Shown here in pieces: positions 1 through 7,398 of a DNA stretch of 64,000 nucleotides (position 1 is its first letter; each line of letters begins with the position of its first letter). This DNA is from Shinella zoogloeoides. GTDB lineage: Bacteria > Pseudomonadota > Alphaproteobacteria > Rhizobiales > Rhizobiaceae. The DNA lies in contig NZ_CP132311.1 of the NCBI RefSeq assembly GCF_030733845.1, positions 871,501-935,500 on the forward strand, given 5' to 3'. A model generated the notes under the pieces. The model was given only the letters and a program-made list of their open reading frames with translations. It ran no database searches and was not told the DNA's origin. Position numbers and translations under genes: made by a program.

Positions 1-374
1 TCGATCGCGACATATTCGGCAAACGAGCCCCAATGGGTGAAGCCGGGCTGGAACTGTTCCTCGCAGACCTGTTGGTTGCCCGAGCGGCACTCGCCGCAAT
101 GGCCGCAGCCGGAGACGAAGGGCACCGTCACCCGTTCGCCCTCGCGGAACCGCCGCACCGCCTTGCCGACGGCGACCACCGTGCCGGCAAGCTCGTGCCC
201 CGGCACATGCGGCAGCCTGATATCGGGATCGTGCCCCATCCAGCCATGCCAGTCGCTGCGGCAAAGGCCCGTCGCCTCCACCTTGATCACCACGCCGCCC
301 GTCGCCGGGGTCGGGTCGGGCAGCACCCGGATGTCAGGCGCCGCCTCGAAGGCCTCGTAATACATTGCGCGCAT
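1..374 (-). CDS. Zinc-dependent alcohol dehydrogenase (MDR family), N-terminal part
   Basis: The reading frame starts at the ATG at 374 and runs off the left edge, giving about 124 residues. It shows the GroES-like N-terminal domain of medium-chain dehydrogenases: the catalytic-zinc motif [10 protein letters not shown] near residue 35, the GHE motif ([10 protein letters not shown]) near residue 56, and the structural-zinc cysteine cluster [15 protein letters not shown] near residue 90. The family oxidises alcohols or reduces aldehydes with NAD(P). Substrate cannot be told from this fragment. A second in-frame ATG lies nine bases downstream (365). The cofactor-binding Rossmann half lies outside the window. 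Confidence 0.85.
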   Translation of the reverse strand, partial: MRAMYYEAFEAAPDIRVLPDPTPATGGVVIKVEATGLCRSDWHGWMGHDPDIRLPHVPGHELAGTVVAVGKAVRRFREGERVTVPFVSGCGHCGECRSGNQQVCEEQFQPGFTHWGSFAEYVAI

Positions 375-403
375 GCTTTCCCCCTTTTTCTAGGCGATCC
401 GGG

Positions 404-918
404 TCAGACGATCCGGCGCATCATCAGGATCTCGTCGATCTCGCGGCCCTCGTGCAGGAACCCGCCCGGAATGCGGCCTACCTCGCTAAAACCCCGCCGG
501 CGGTAGAAGGCGAGCGCCGGGTCGTTCTCGATGCGACGGCGAGTTCCAGCTGGCGCAGGCCCATGCCGCGCGCGTGGTCGGTGACGGTCGCGAGCAGCTC
601 GTCCGCCAGCGCGCGGCCCCGTTCCGCGGCGCGCACATAGACCATGATGACCGTGGCGCGGTGCGCCATCTTGCTGGAGCCGTTGCGCATCAGGCCTATC
701 AGGCCGACCGGGTCGTTGCCGCGGAAGGCGGCGAAGAGGACGAGGTCGGCCAGAGTCATGCGCAGCGCGGCGTCCGAGCGCAGCGCAAAGTCCGCCGCCG
801 TGCTGGCGAAGGCCGCCGGAGCCTCGCGCAGCGCCTCGAGGCGGATGGCGCGGAAGGGCACGACGTCATCGACGGTGAGGCGGCGGATGCGGGGCAGGTC
901 GGCAGTTTCTGCGGTCAT
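404..918 (-). pseudogene. GNAT N-acetyltransferase broken by a one-base deletion
   Basis: The ATG at 918 opens a GNAT-type protein, but the frame turns to nonsense after LRQLELAVA. Shifting frame by one base at about 531-535 restores a typical GNAT C-terminus (IENDPALAFYRRRGF, then a stop at 404-406). A single missing base in the GTCGC-ATCGAG region (coding strand) explains both halves. The protein would be about 171 residues if intact. It may be a true pseudogene or a sequencing error; the rest of the gene looks well kept, which favours a recent event or an error. Substrate unknown. Confidence 0.75.
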
Positions 919-1086
919 GGTCCTCTATCGCATGGTCCGCCGCGCCCCGCCAGAACGCCACTCATGATAAGACCTGATGCACCCATTCAACATCTTGAAT
1001 GGACAAGAGGCGTCTGCTGTCGGAAGGCAGTTTCGACTTGACCCGTCCTTCCGGTCGGGCCTTGATGGGCGAAAAGGAGCTTGAAA

Positions 1087-1971
1087 ATGCCAGTCGATAC
1101 CTCACCACGCTCGACGACCTGGACCTTCGTGGACGGCGAATGGATCGCGGGCAACCCGCCGCTCATCGGCCCCACCTCGCATGCCATGTGGCTCGGCTCG
1201 ACCGTGTTCGACGGCGCGCGCTGGTTCGACGGCATCGCGCCCGACCTCGACCTTCATTGCCAGCGCGTGAACCGCTCCGCCGAGGCGCTCGGCCTTGCGG
1301 CGACGATGCAGGCCGGGGAAATCGAGACGCTCGCCTGGGAGGGCGTGCAGAAATTCGACGGCAAGACCGCCATCTATATCAAGCCGATGTACTGGGCCGA
1401 GCACGGCTCGTCCACCAGCGTCGTCGCGCCGGATCCGGGCTCGACCCGGTTCGCGCTCTGCCTCTTCGAGGCGTCGATGGGCGATCCGAAGGCCGGCTCG
1501 TCGCTCACCGTCTCGCCCTTCCGCCGCCCGACGGTCGAATGCATGCCGACCGACGCGAAGGCGGGCTGCCTCTATCCCAACAATGCCCGCATGCTGGTGG
1601 AGGCGAGGAAACGCGGCTTCGACAACGCGCTGGTGCGCGACATGCTGGGCAATGTCGCCGAGACCGCCTCGTCCAACATCTTCATGGTCCGCGACGGCGT
1701 CGTCTTCACGCCCGCCGCCAACCGCACCTTCCTTGCCGGCATCACGCGCATGCGCGTCATCGGCCTCTTGAAGGAGGCCGGCTTCGAAGTGGTGGAAACC
1801 ACGCTGGCGCTCGCCGATTTCCAGACCGCCGACGAGATCTTCACCTCGGGCAACTATTCCAAGGTGGTCCCCGTCACCCGCCTCGACGACCGCGACCTCC
1901 AGCCCGGTCCCGTCACCGCCAAGGCCCGCGACCTCTATTTCGACTGGGCGCATTCCAACGGCGATGCTTGA
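1087..1971 (+). CDS. Class IV aminotransferase, branched-chain amino acid type
   Basis: A 294-residue fold-type IV PLP enzyme. The likely PLP lysine is Lys158 in DAKAGCLYPNNARML, followed by the conserved GNVAETASSNIF segment near residue 200 and the phosphate-binding FLAGITRMRV segment near residue 218. The family transfers amino groups between branched-chain amino acids and 2-oxoglutarate. Many rhizobia carry such IlvE-like paralogues, so the precise substrate is inferred. I chose the ATG at 1087 because AAGGAG at 1074-1079 sits seven bases upstream; a TTG at 1081 is also in frame. The gene appears monocistronic and is followed by a palindromic repeat. Confidence 0.85.
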   Translation: MPVDTSPRSTTWTFVDGEWIAGNPPLIGPTSHAMWLGSTVFDGARWFDGIAPDLDLHCQRVNRSAEALGLAATMQAGEIETLAWEGVQKFDGKTAIYIKPMYWAEHGSSTSVVAPDPGSTRFALCLFEASMGDPKAGSSLTVSPFRRPTVECMPTDAKAGCLYPNNARMLVEARKRGFDNALVRDMLGNVAETASSNIFMVRDGVVFTPAANRTFLAGITRMRVIGLLKEAGFEVVETTLALADFQTADEIFTSGNYSKVVPVTRLDDRDLQPGPVTAKARDLYFDWAHSNGDA

Positions 1972-2030
1972 AGCATAAAGGACCCGGTCTGAAAGCTGCG
2001 TCCGGAATATGATTGGAAGAGTGCTTCCTG

Positions 2031-2152
2031 CCCCTTCTCCCCTCGGGGAGAAGGTCGCGGCAGCGGGATGAGGGGGTGGCGCCGACGCTGAAAAGTCGTG
2101 CAACCCCCTCATCCGACCCTTCGGGCCACCTTTTCCCCGAGGGGAGAAGGGG
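2031..2152. repeat. RIME-like palindromic repeat, type A
   Basis: Two palindromic halves, each with a CTTCTCCCC...GGGGAGAAG hairpin, face each other across a GGATGAGGGGG ... CCCCCTCATCC centre. It lies between two genes and reads into neither. Type A copies recur at 4107, 14173, 26096, 29743, 46564, 54265 and 61526. Confidence 0.9.
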
Positions 2153-2171
2153 AAGGCGGCGACCTCGTACG

Positions 2172-2861
2172 CTATGCGGTAGTCTGTCCCTGAAGAGAGA
2201 GCCCGTCGAGCAGGAAGCCGAGGCCTTTCCGGAAGACTCCGTCCCAATCGTCCTCCTGCAAGAGGCCGGAGCGCTCGATCGCCGGATGCTGCCCGCCGGG
2301 CTGCGCAAGGCGCTGCTGCGCATCGGCCCTGTCCTTGGCGGAGAGGTCGAAGCTCGACCGCGTGATGGTCGCGCCCATGACATAGTTCCAGAACGACCAT
2401 ATGGCGGCGTTCAGGTCCGCCTCCGCCACGCCGGCCTTCGACAAGGTCATGCTCAGTCGTTCCAGCCGGGCGAGGGCATTGCGGCCGAGCACCTGGCGCG
2501 GCAGGAGCGATGCCGACCAGGGATGGCGAAGCATGACGGCGCGCCAGTCCTCGAGCAGGTGAAGCACCTCGTCGCGCCAGTCCGAAGGCCCGGCCATGTC
2601 CGGCGGCCGGCGATAGTCGAGCACGCAATCGAGCGCCAGCGCAAGCACGTCCTCCTTGTTGTCGACATGCCAGTAGAGGCTCATCACGCCCGCGCCGATG
2701 TGATCGGCCAGCCGGCGCATCGTCAGGCCGCCGACGCCCTCGGCGTCCAGCAGCTCCACGGCGGCAGTGACGATGCGTTCGCGGGAGAGAGGCGGCTCGG
2801 CACGCGGCTCCTGCACGGTCTCGGGCCGCTTCTTCCGGGTGCTGCTGCGCTTGGCTGTCAT
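2172..2861 (-). CDS. TetR-family repressor with C-terminal TetR_C domain
   Basis: A 229-residue regulator. The N-terminal DNA-binding domain is clear: the helix RERIVTAAVELLDAEG (about residues 25-40), then LTMRRLADHIGAGVMSLYWHV, the usual TetR helix-turn-helix. The C-terminal half resembles the TetR/TetR_C drug-sensing fold. The frame is open upstream, but the ATG at 2861 follows an AGGGA ribosome site and gives the normal family length. It is divergent from a RidA-like gene, and the 190-base gap holds strong inverted repeats, so it probably represses itself and that gene. The ligand is unknown. Confidence 0.85.
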   Translation of the reverse strand: MTAKRSSTRKKRPETVQEPRAEPPLSRERIVTAAVELLDAEGVGGLTMRRLADHIGAGVMSLYWHVDNKEDVLALALDCVLDYRRPPDMAGPSDWRDEVLHLLEDWRAVMLRHPWSASLLPRQVLGRNALARLERLSMTLSKAGVAEADLNAAIWSFWNYVMGATITRSSFDLSAKDRADAQQRLAQPGGQHPAIERSGLLQEDDWDGVFRKGLGFLLDGLSLQGQTTA

Positions 2862-2924
2862 CCGTCTTCCCTGCTGTTCACGACACCATTTTGACCGGCA
2901 ACACGACGAATGTCGATCTTTTCC

Positions 2925-2977
2925 GATTGACTCGTACATTGTACCATACGACAACTCGTGCAGCGTACGAGTCAATC
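2925..2977. promoter_or_regulatory. Candidate TetR operator region
   Basis: A perfect 13-base inverted repeat, GATTGACTCGTAC at 2925-2937 and GTACGAGTCAATC at 2965-2977, encloses further TCGTA/TACGA half-sites (2932-2936 with 2947-2951, and TCGT 2956-2959 with ACGA 2967-2970). The cluster lies between the divergent TetR and RidA-like genes, which is where an autoregulating TetR dimer normally binds. Binding is inferred. Confidence 0.6.
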
Positions 2978-3052
2978 CTTTCGACAAGGCGAGGCTCGTT
3001 CCTGCCGGCCGCGAAGGGCATCGCCCGCAGCCGGCAAAACCGGGAGAAAACC

Positions 3053-3529
3053 ATGTCACGCGCAATCAGGCATCTGCTCATCGGAGGGCTATTCATCATG
3101 ACCACGGCACTTTCCACCGCGGCGTCAGCGAACAGGCTGACCATCGTCAACCCGAAGGCGCTGGGCGACCCGACGCAGAACGGCTACAGCACGGCGGTGA
3201 TCGTGCCCGCCGGCGCCCGGGTGGCCTATATTTCGGGGCAGGGCGGCCAGGACGGCGCCGGGGCCTTGTCGCCCGACTTCGCCGCGCAGGTCGGGCAGGC
3301 CTACGCCAATCTGCGCACCGCGCTCGACGCGGTGGGCGCAAGGCCGGATCAGGTCGCTAAGCTCACGGTCTACGTGGTGGACCACGACATGTCCAAGCTC
3401 GGCGTGCTGACCCGGAACGTCAAGGAGATGTTCGGCGAAACGCTGCCGGCCCAGACCCTGGTTCCCGTTCCCAGGCTCGCGATCGACCCCATGCTGTTCG
3501 AGGTGGAGGCGGTCGTCGTCCTCGACTAG
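3053..3529 (+). CDS. Exported RidA/YjgF-family protein
   Basis: A 158-residue protein with an N-terminal signal peptide (hydrophobic LLIGGLFIMTTALSTAASA, cleavage near residue 26) followed by a RidA-like domain (AYISGQGGQDGAG, QVGQAYANLRTALDAVGA, KLTVYVVD, PAQTLVPVPRLA). RidA proteins deaminate reactive enamine/imine intermediates in the cytosol; an exported member is less usual and its substrate is unknown. The residues after TLVPVPRLA resemble the family's active-site end, but the usual binding arginine context is not certain. Start at 3053 has GGGAG upstream. It is divergent from the TetR gene and probably controlled by it. Confidence 0.8.
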   Translation: MSRAIRHLLIGGLFIMTTALSTAASANRLTIVNPKALGDPTQNGYSTAVIVPAGARVAYISGQGGQDGAGALSPDFAAQVGQAYANLRTALDAVGARPDQVAKLTVYVVDHDMSKLGVLTRNVKEMFGETLPAQTLVPVPRLAIDPMLFEVEAVVVLD

Positions 3530-3609
3530 CCGGTCGAACCGTCCCGGGCACCCGTTGTTGGACCGGCCGGCAGACTGTAGATTGCGGCATCAGCTCGGAG
3601 GATGGACGC

Positions 3610-4047
3610 ATGGCGCTCAAGCGGATGGACAATATCGGCATCGTGGTCGAGGACCTCGATGGGGCGATCGATTTCTTTCGCGAACTCGGCCTCGAACTCG
3701 AAGGACGCGCGATGGTCGAAGGGGAGTGGGCCGGACGTGTCACCGGCCTCGGCGACCAGCATGTCGAGATCGCCATGATGCGCACGCCGGACGGGCACAG
3801 CCGTCTGGAACTCTCCCGCTTCCTGAGGCCGGCCGTCGTCGCCGATCACCGCAAGGCCCCGGTCAACGCGCTCGGCTACCTGCGCGCCATGTTCACCGTC
3901 GACGACATCGACGATACGCTTGCAAGGCTCGGCGCACACGGCGCCGAGCTGGTCGGCGAGGTCGTCCGCTACAAGGACGTCTATCGGCTCTGCTATATCC
4001 GCGGGCCCGAGGGACTGCTCATCGGCCTCGCGCAGGAACTCGGCTGA
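3610..4047 (+). CDS. VOC-superfamily (glyoxalase/bleomycin resistance) protein
   Basis: A 145-residue single protein made of two beta-alpha-beta-beta-beta units, starting MDNIGIVVEDLDGAIDFFRE, with a second unit at MFTVDDIDDTLARL and the terminal YIRGPEGLLIGLAQELG. VOC proteins bind a metal and act as lyases, dioxygenases or drug-binding proteins. Specific activity cannot be assigned. The start has GGAGG twelve bases upstream (3597-3602), slightly long spacing. An IS110 element is inserted in the repeat just downstream. Confidence 0.8.
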   Translation: MALKRMDNIGIVVEDLDGAIDFFRELGLELEGRAMVEGEWAGRVTGLGDQHVEIAMMRTPDGHSRLELSRFLRPAVVADHRKAPVNALGYLRAMFTVDDIDDTLARLGAHGAELVGEVVRYKDVYRLCYIRGPEGLLIGLAQELG

Positions 4048-4166
4048 TCCGGTTCGAGGCCCATTCCACATAGGCGTCGCGTTCGCGTTGAGGCACGACG
4101 CCGCTTCCCCTTCTCCCCTCGGGGAGAAGGTGGCCCGAAGGGTCGGATGAGCATCTGTGTTGAAGG

Positions 4167-5156
4167 TCAAGGTGGATTTGGCGTCCAGCATCGATTTTGG
4201 GTAAGAAGCGTGTTGGCGAGGACGACGAGTTTTCGCATGACGGCGGTGAGAACGACCTTGGCCTGCTTTCCGTTGTCCTTCAGCCGTGTGGCGAAGGTTT
4301 TCATATCCGGATTGTAGCGGCAGGCCGACAGCGCCGCCATGTAGAGGGCGTTGCGCGGCGTCTTGCGGCCGCCACTGATCGAGCGCTGCCCCTGGCGCGC
4401 GCCACTGTCGTTGGCGATCGGCGCCAAGCCGGCCAGCATGGCCGCCTGCTTGGCATTGCAGTGCCCCAACTCGCTCAGGCCGATGACCAGGCAATGAGCC
4501 GTGACGGCGCCGACGCCGGGAACGGAGGTCAGGATTTCCACCCTGCGGCAAAGCTCGGGATCCTCGGCGATGCGCTGGGCGATCTCCTTGTCCAAGCTTT
4601 CGATATGCCGCTGCAAGGCTATGACCAGCTTGCCGAGCTGCTGGCGCAGGAAAGCACTATCCGTCGCTTTCAGGCGGTTCTTGTGCGCCGCCAGATCGGC
4701 TGCGGCCGCGCAGCGCGCATTGATCAGTTCGCCAAGTGTTTCCAGAAGCTTGTCGGGAGGCGCGGTGGGCGCTGGCTGCTGCATTTGCGAGAGAATGGCG
4801 AGAAAGCGGGCATCCAGCCGATCGGTCTTGGCCAAGTGGCCGCAGGCTCTGGCGAACATGCGGGCGCGATACGGATCGACGATAGCGACCGGAAAGCCGC
4901 TCTCATGCAGACTGCGATGGGCCAGTCGGTGAAACTTGCCCGTCGCCTCCATCACGATAGAGGCCGGCTGCAGCCCGCGCAGTAGCCGCTTCAGCGCTTG
5001 CAGCCCGGCCTTGCCATTGGCGAGCCTGAGGTCGCGGCCCAGCGGATGCAAATGAATGTCGAGCCACTCTTTACAGACATCGACACCGACATAAACTGGT
5101 GCCGCGTTTGGTTTTGACGATACCTTGCCTTGCATGCGGGACTTGCTCCCCATCAT
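4167..5156 (-). CDS. IS110-family transposase (DEDD recombinase), copy 1
   Basis: A 329-residue protein. The N-terminal RuvC-like domain carries the DEDD tetrad: Asp in YVGVDVCKEWLD (about residue 25), Glu in VMEATGKFH (about residue 71), and the two Asp of AKTDRLDA (about residues 110-113). The C-terminal Tnp_20 domain has SVPGVGAVTAHCLV and GGRKTPRNALYMAALSA with the nucleophilic serine region. IS110 recombinases cut and rejoin DNA at a core dinucleotide using an element-encoded bridge RNA. Differs from copy 2 by Ile versus Thr three residues before the catalytic Glu. The first residues overlap a candidate donor-guide segment, so translation may start further inside. Confidence 0.93.
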   Translation of the reverse strand: MMGSKSRMQGKVSSKPNAAPVYVGVDVCKEWLDIHLHPLGRDLRLANGKAGLQALKRLLRGLQPASIVMEATGKFHRLAHRSLHESGFPVAIVDPYRARMFARACGHLAKTDRLDARFLAILSQMQQPAPTAPPDKLLETLGELINARCAAAADLAAHKNRLKATDSAFLRQQLGKLVIALQRHIESLDKEIAQRIAEDPELCRRVEILTSVPGVGAVTAHCLVIGLSELGHCNAKQAAMLAGLAPIANDSGARQGQRSISGGRKTPRNALYMAALSACRYNPDMKTFATRLKDNGKQAKVVLTAVMRKLVVLANTLLTQNRCWTPNPP

Positions 5157-5269
5157 CTGTTCAGGACAAACGCGAAGGACGGCCGGACCAAGCTCATCCC
5201 CGGTTCAAGCCAAGGGGGTCGCGGTCCCGACCGTCCGCACTCCGGCGGATGGCCATCCGCCGGAGTGCG
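5129..5269 (-). ncRNA. Candidate IS110 bridge RNA, copy 1
   Basis: On the transposase strand there is a 34-base perfect palindrome (5236-5269), then a stem of 12 pairs with one bulge (GACGGTCGGGACC at 5223-5235 with GGTCCGGCCGTC at 5178-5189). Its loop holds CCCCCT (5213-5218) and GGATGAG (5193-5199). These match the left and right halves of the repeat target CCCCCTCATCC: one is identical to the top strand, the other complementary to it. Further on, ACAGATG and CATGCAAG match the element's joined ends ACAGATG-CT-TGCATG in the same way. Hairpin, target loop, donor loop is the order known for the IS621 bridge RNA. Ends are not defined. Confidence 0.65.
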
Positions 5270-5459
5270 CATCGATCATCAAGCAATCAATGCAAAATGA
5301 ACATGCAAGGGGGCGGTCGCTTCGCCTTCGGCGCCCCCCTCATCCCGCTGCCGCGACCTTCTCCCCGAGGGGAGAAGGGAAACATGGCGTCCCCCGGCTT
5401 TTATATATGCGACGGTTGGAGCTGGGGCGCCACAAAAGCCGTGGTCAGAAGCGTGACGC

Positions 5460-5852
5460 CTATTCCTGCCCTGCCGCATCCTCCGTCTTGTTGTCGCCGG
5501 TCGCCGCGCGCTCCTTCGCGGCGGCCTCGCGTTCGCTCTCGCGCACCACATGCAGGAATTCGGCGGCGATGGGGGGCGAGACTTCCACGGTCTTCTTCTG
5601 CTTGTCGTAGATGCAGACATAGGTGATCTGGCTCTTCGATTCCGGCGAAAGCCCCTCGATGGCGGCGATGCCGAAGGACTGCGTGCCCGTCGGCTCGACG
5701 AAGACGCTCGGCGTGCCGAGTGCTTCCGGCAGGCTGGCAAGGCAGCTTTTCTCCACGTCGGCACGGAATTCCTCCCAAGCATCAGGCGCGGAGGCGTGGG
5801 CGAGCGGGGTGGCGAGCGAGAGGCAGAGGACGGCAAGCGGGATGGCGCGCAT
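5460..5852 (-). CDS. Exported protein of unknown function
   Basis: A 130-residue protein. The ATG at 5852 starts a clear signal peptide (MRAIPLAVLCLSLATPLAHA), so I prefer it to the longer frame upstream; GGAG lies about eight bases ahead of it. The mature part has two cysteines that could pair (CLASL and YVCIYDKQ), a hydrophobic core, and a charged, alanine-rich tail after residue 105. It sits between an IS110 copy and the superoxide dismutase gene, facing away from the latter. No family recognised. Confidence 0.65.
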   Translation of the reverse strand: MRAIPLAVLCLSLATPLAHASAPDAWEEFRADVEKSCLASLPEALGTPSVFVEPTGTQSFGIAAIEGLSPESKSQITYVCIYDKQKKTVEVSPPIAAEFLHVVRESEREAAAKERAATGDNKTEDAAGQE

Positions 5853-6045
5853 GGAAAACTCCGGGTTGGCGGGAAGGGACGAAATGTCCCGAATCGGGCG
5901 GATGTTCCCTTCACCCTTGATCTGACAGGAAAAACCGGAAGGATTTTGTCGCATGCCGGGAAAATTTGGAAGGCGGGCGGTTGCCTCTTCCGGTTGCCGA
6001 TCCTATGTTCCGCTCACGGATTTCCTTCATAAAATTCCGTCGCCA

Positions 6046-6100
6046 GAGCAATTCCGGCAAAGCGGCCCAGCCATTTTGCATCCGGAGTTGCGGCAAACAA
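6046..6100. repeat. Short palindromic repeat, GCAATTCC type
   Basis: The stretch begins AGAGCAATTCCGGCAAAG and ends TTTTGCATCCGGAGTTGCGG, forming an imperfect palindrome. A related copy lies at 53506..53560. Both precede a gene closely (sodB here, the GH19-like gene there). Confidence 0.55.
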
Positions 6101-6115
6101 AGAGGAGACACCACG

Positions 6116-6718
6116 ATGGCTTTCGAACTTCCGCCGCTTCCCTATGATTACGACGCGCTTTCGCCCTTCATGTCGCGCGAGACGCTCGAATATCACCACG
6201 ACAAGCACCACAAGGCCTATGTCGACAACGGCAACAAGCTGGCGGAAGAAGCCGGCCTCGCGAACCTCTCCCTCGAAGAGATCGTCAAGAAGTCCTACGG
6301 CACCAACCAGGGCCTCTTCAACAATGCCGGCCAGCACTACAACCACGTCCATTTCTGGAAGTGGATGAAGAAGGGCGGCGGCGGCAAGAGCCTGCCGGGC
6401 GCCCTTCAGAAGGCGATCGACAGCGATCTCGGCGGCTATGACAAGTTCAAGGCCGATTTCGTCGCCGCCGGCACGACGCAGTTCGGCTCCGGCTGGGCCT
6501 GGCTCTCCGTCAAGGACGGCAAGCTCGCCATCTCCAAGACCCCGAACGGCGAGAACCCATTGGTGCACGGCGCGGAACCGATCCTCGGCGTCGACGTGTG
6601 GGAACACTCCTACTACATCGACTACCGCAACGCCCGCCCGAAATACCTCGAAGCCTTCGTCGACAGCCTGATCAACTGGGACTACGTCCTGGAGCGCTAC
6701 GAAGCCGCCGCGAAGTAA
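6116..6718 (+). CDS. sodB: Superoxide dismutase, Fe/Mn family
   Basis: A 200-residue cytosolic enzyme that converts superoxide to oxygen and hydrogen peroxide. All four metal ligands are visible: His27 in LEYHHDKHH, His77 in HYNHVHFW, and Asp and His of GVDVWEHSYYIDY. The central FGSGWAWL segment with its neighbours resembles iron-type or cambialistic rhizobial enzymes, but metal choice cannot be settled from sequence. AGAGGAG at 6101-6107 gives a strong ribosome site nine bases before the ATG. It stands alone with its own terminator. Confidence 0.95.
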   Translation: MAFELPPLPYDYDALSPFMSRETLEYHHDKHHKAYVDNGNKLAEEAGLANLSLEEIVKKSYGTNQGLFNNAGQHYNHVHFWKWMKKGGGGKSLPGALQKAIDSDLGGYDKFKADFVAAGTTQFGSGWAWLSVKDGKLAISKTPNGENPLVHGAEPILGVDVWEHSYYIDYRNARPKYLEAFVDSLINWDYVLERYEAAAK

Positions 6719-6746
6719 GCCCGCCGGCTTTTTCGAGTTTGCGAGA

Positions 6747-6774
6747 CCCCGGCCGGGAACGGCCGGGGTTTTTC
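6747..6774 (+). terminator. Rho-independent terminator of sodB
   Basis: The stem CCCCGGCC...GGCCGGGG is followed by TTTTT, 29 bases after the sodB stop codon. Confidence 0.85.
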
Positions 6775-6797
6775 GTTTTTGCGCAGGTGGGTGGCGT

Positions 6798-6825
6798 TGT
6801 GCTACTATGTACACAAAACAGCACA
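6798..6825. promoter_or_regulatory. Candidate operator of the toxin-antitoxin pair
   Basis: TGTGCT at 6798-6803 and AGCACA at 6820-6825 form an inverted repeat around a TGTACA palindrome (6808-6813), just upstream of the antitoxin start. Ribbon-helix-helix antitoxins usually bind such sites to repress their own operon. Confidence 0.45.
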
Positions 6826-6835
6826 GGTGACCGCC

Positions 6836-7093
6836 ATGAGCAGCACGACGATGACGATCCGCGTCAGCGCGGACATCAAGGAAAAGCTCGACAGGCTTGC
6901 GGCCGACACGCGCCGCAGCCGTTCCTTCCTCGCGGCCGAAGCGGTCTCGGCCTATGTCGCCCGGGAGCTGGCCATCGTCGAGGGCATCAACGAAGGGCTG
7001 GACGATGTGCGCAACGGGCGGACGGTTCCGCATGACGAGGCCATGTCCGAGCTTGCGTCCGTGATCGAGGCGGCCGGGCGCGACCGGTCTTGA
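6836..7093 (+). CDS. Ribbon-helix-helix antitoxin (ParD/CopG type)
   Basis: An 85-residue protein whose first 45 residues form a ribbon-helix-helix domain: the strand TTMTIRVSADIKEKLDRLAAD, then RRSRSFLAAEAVSAYVARE. The C-terminal part (about 50-85) is acidic and would wrap the toxin. It is the first gene of a two-gene operon and its stop overlaps the next start by four bases. It should neutralise the downstream toxin and repress the shared promoter. Confidence 0.85.
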   Translation: MSSTTMTIRVSADIKEKLDRLAADTRRSRSFLAAEAVSAYVARELAIVEGINEGLDDVRNGRTVPHDEAMSELASVIEAAGRDRS

Positions 7094-7398
7094 AGCGGCC
7101 CGTCCGGTGGTCCCGTGCGGCGCTTGACGACCTGAAACAGCAAATCCGCCACATCGCCAAGGACGATCCTGTGGCGGCGCGATCGGTTGCCGGGCGCATC
7201 GACGCGGCGGCTACCCTCTTGGGCGAACGCGCCGTCGGACGGCCCGGTCGGGTCGGCGGGACCTACGAGAAATCGGTGAACGGTCTTCCCTATGTCATCG
7301 CCTATTGCATGGACATGGCCGAGGGGCGGGAAACCCTGTTCATCCTGCGCGTCATCCATACGGCACGGCAATGGCGACGCGAGGAATGGCCGGACTAG
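7090..7398 (+). CDS. RelE/ParE-family toxin
   Basis: A 102-residue basic protein with the ParE/RelE fold: VRWSRAALDDLKQQIRHIAKDDPVAAR at the N-terminus, the central VGRPGRVGGTYEKSVNGLPYVIAY strand region, and terminal ILRVIHTARQW. ParE members poison DNA gyrase, RelE members cleave ribosome-bound mRNA; the sequence fits the ParE side better. It starts with TTG at 7090, coupled to the antitoxin (TTGA overlap). Its stop overlaps that of the convergent regulator gene by three bases. Confidence 0.85.
   Translation: MKRPVRWSRAALDDLKQQIRHIAKDDPVAARSVAGRIDAAATLLGERAVGRPGRVGGTYEKSVNGLPYVIAYCMDMAEGRETLFILRVIHTARQWRREEWPD

Larger units (their letters stand above)
4152..5307 (-). mobile_element. IS110-family insertion sequence, copy 1
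   Basis: About 1,156 bases between two AG dinucleotides (4150-4151 and 5308-5309; CT on the transposase strand). No terminal inverted repeats are evident, as usual for IS110. The transposase leaves only about 15 bases at its 3' side but about 150 bases of non-coding DNA at its 5' side, the layout of the IS110 (not IS1111) subgroup. Copy 2 lies at 61568..62723 in the same orientation and matches except at one base found on direct comparison (A at 4957, G at 62373). Confidence 0.92.
4107..5379. repeat. Type A RIME-like repeat split by an IS110 element
   Basis: The left half is 4107-4151, ending GGATGAG; the right half resumes at 5310 and ends with the GGGGAGAAGGG hairpin at 5379. Removing 4152..5309 restores GGATGAGGGGGC, the same central sequence as the intact copy near 46604. 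The insertion therefore lies exactly at the boundary between the left half and the G-run. Confidence 0.9.

Noticed and set aside
5460..5954. Longer start for the exported protein upstream of 5852
   Set aside because: The extra residues have no signal character, whereas the ATG at 5852 has a ribosome site and opens a clear signal peptide.
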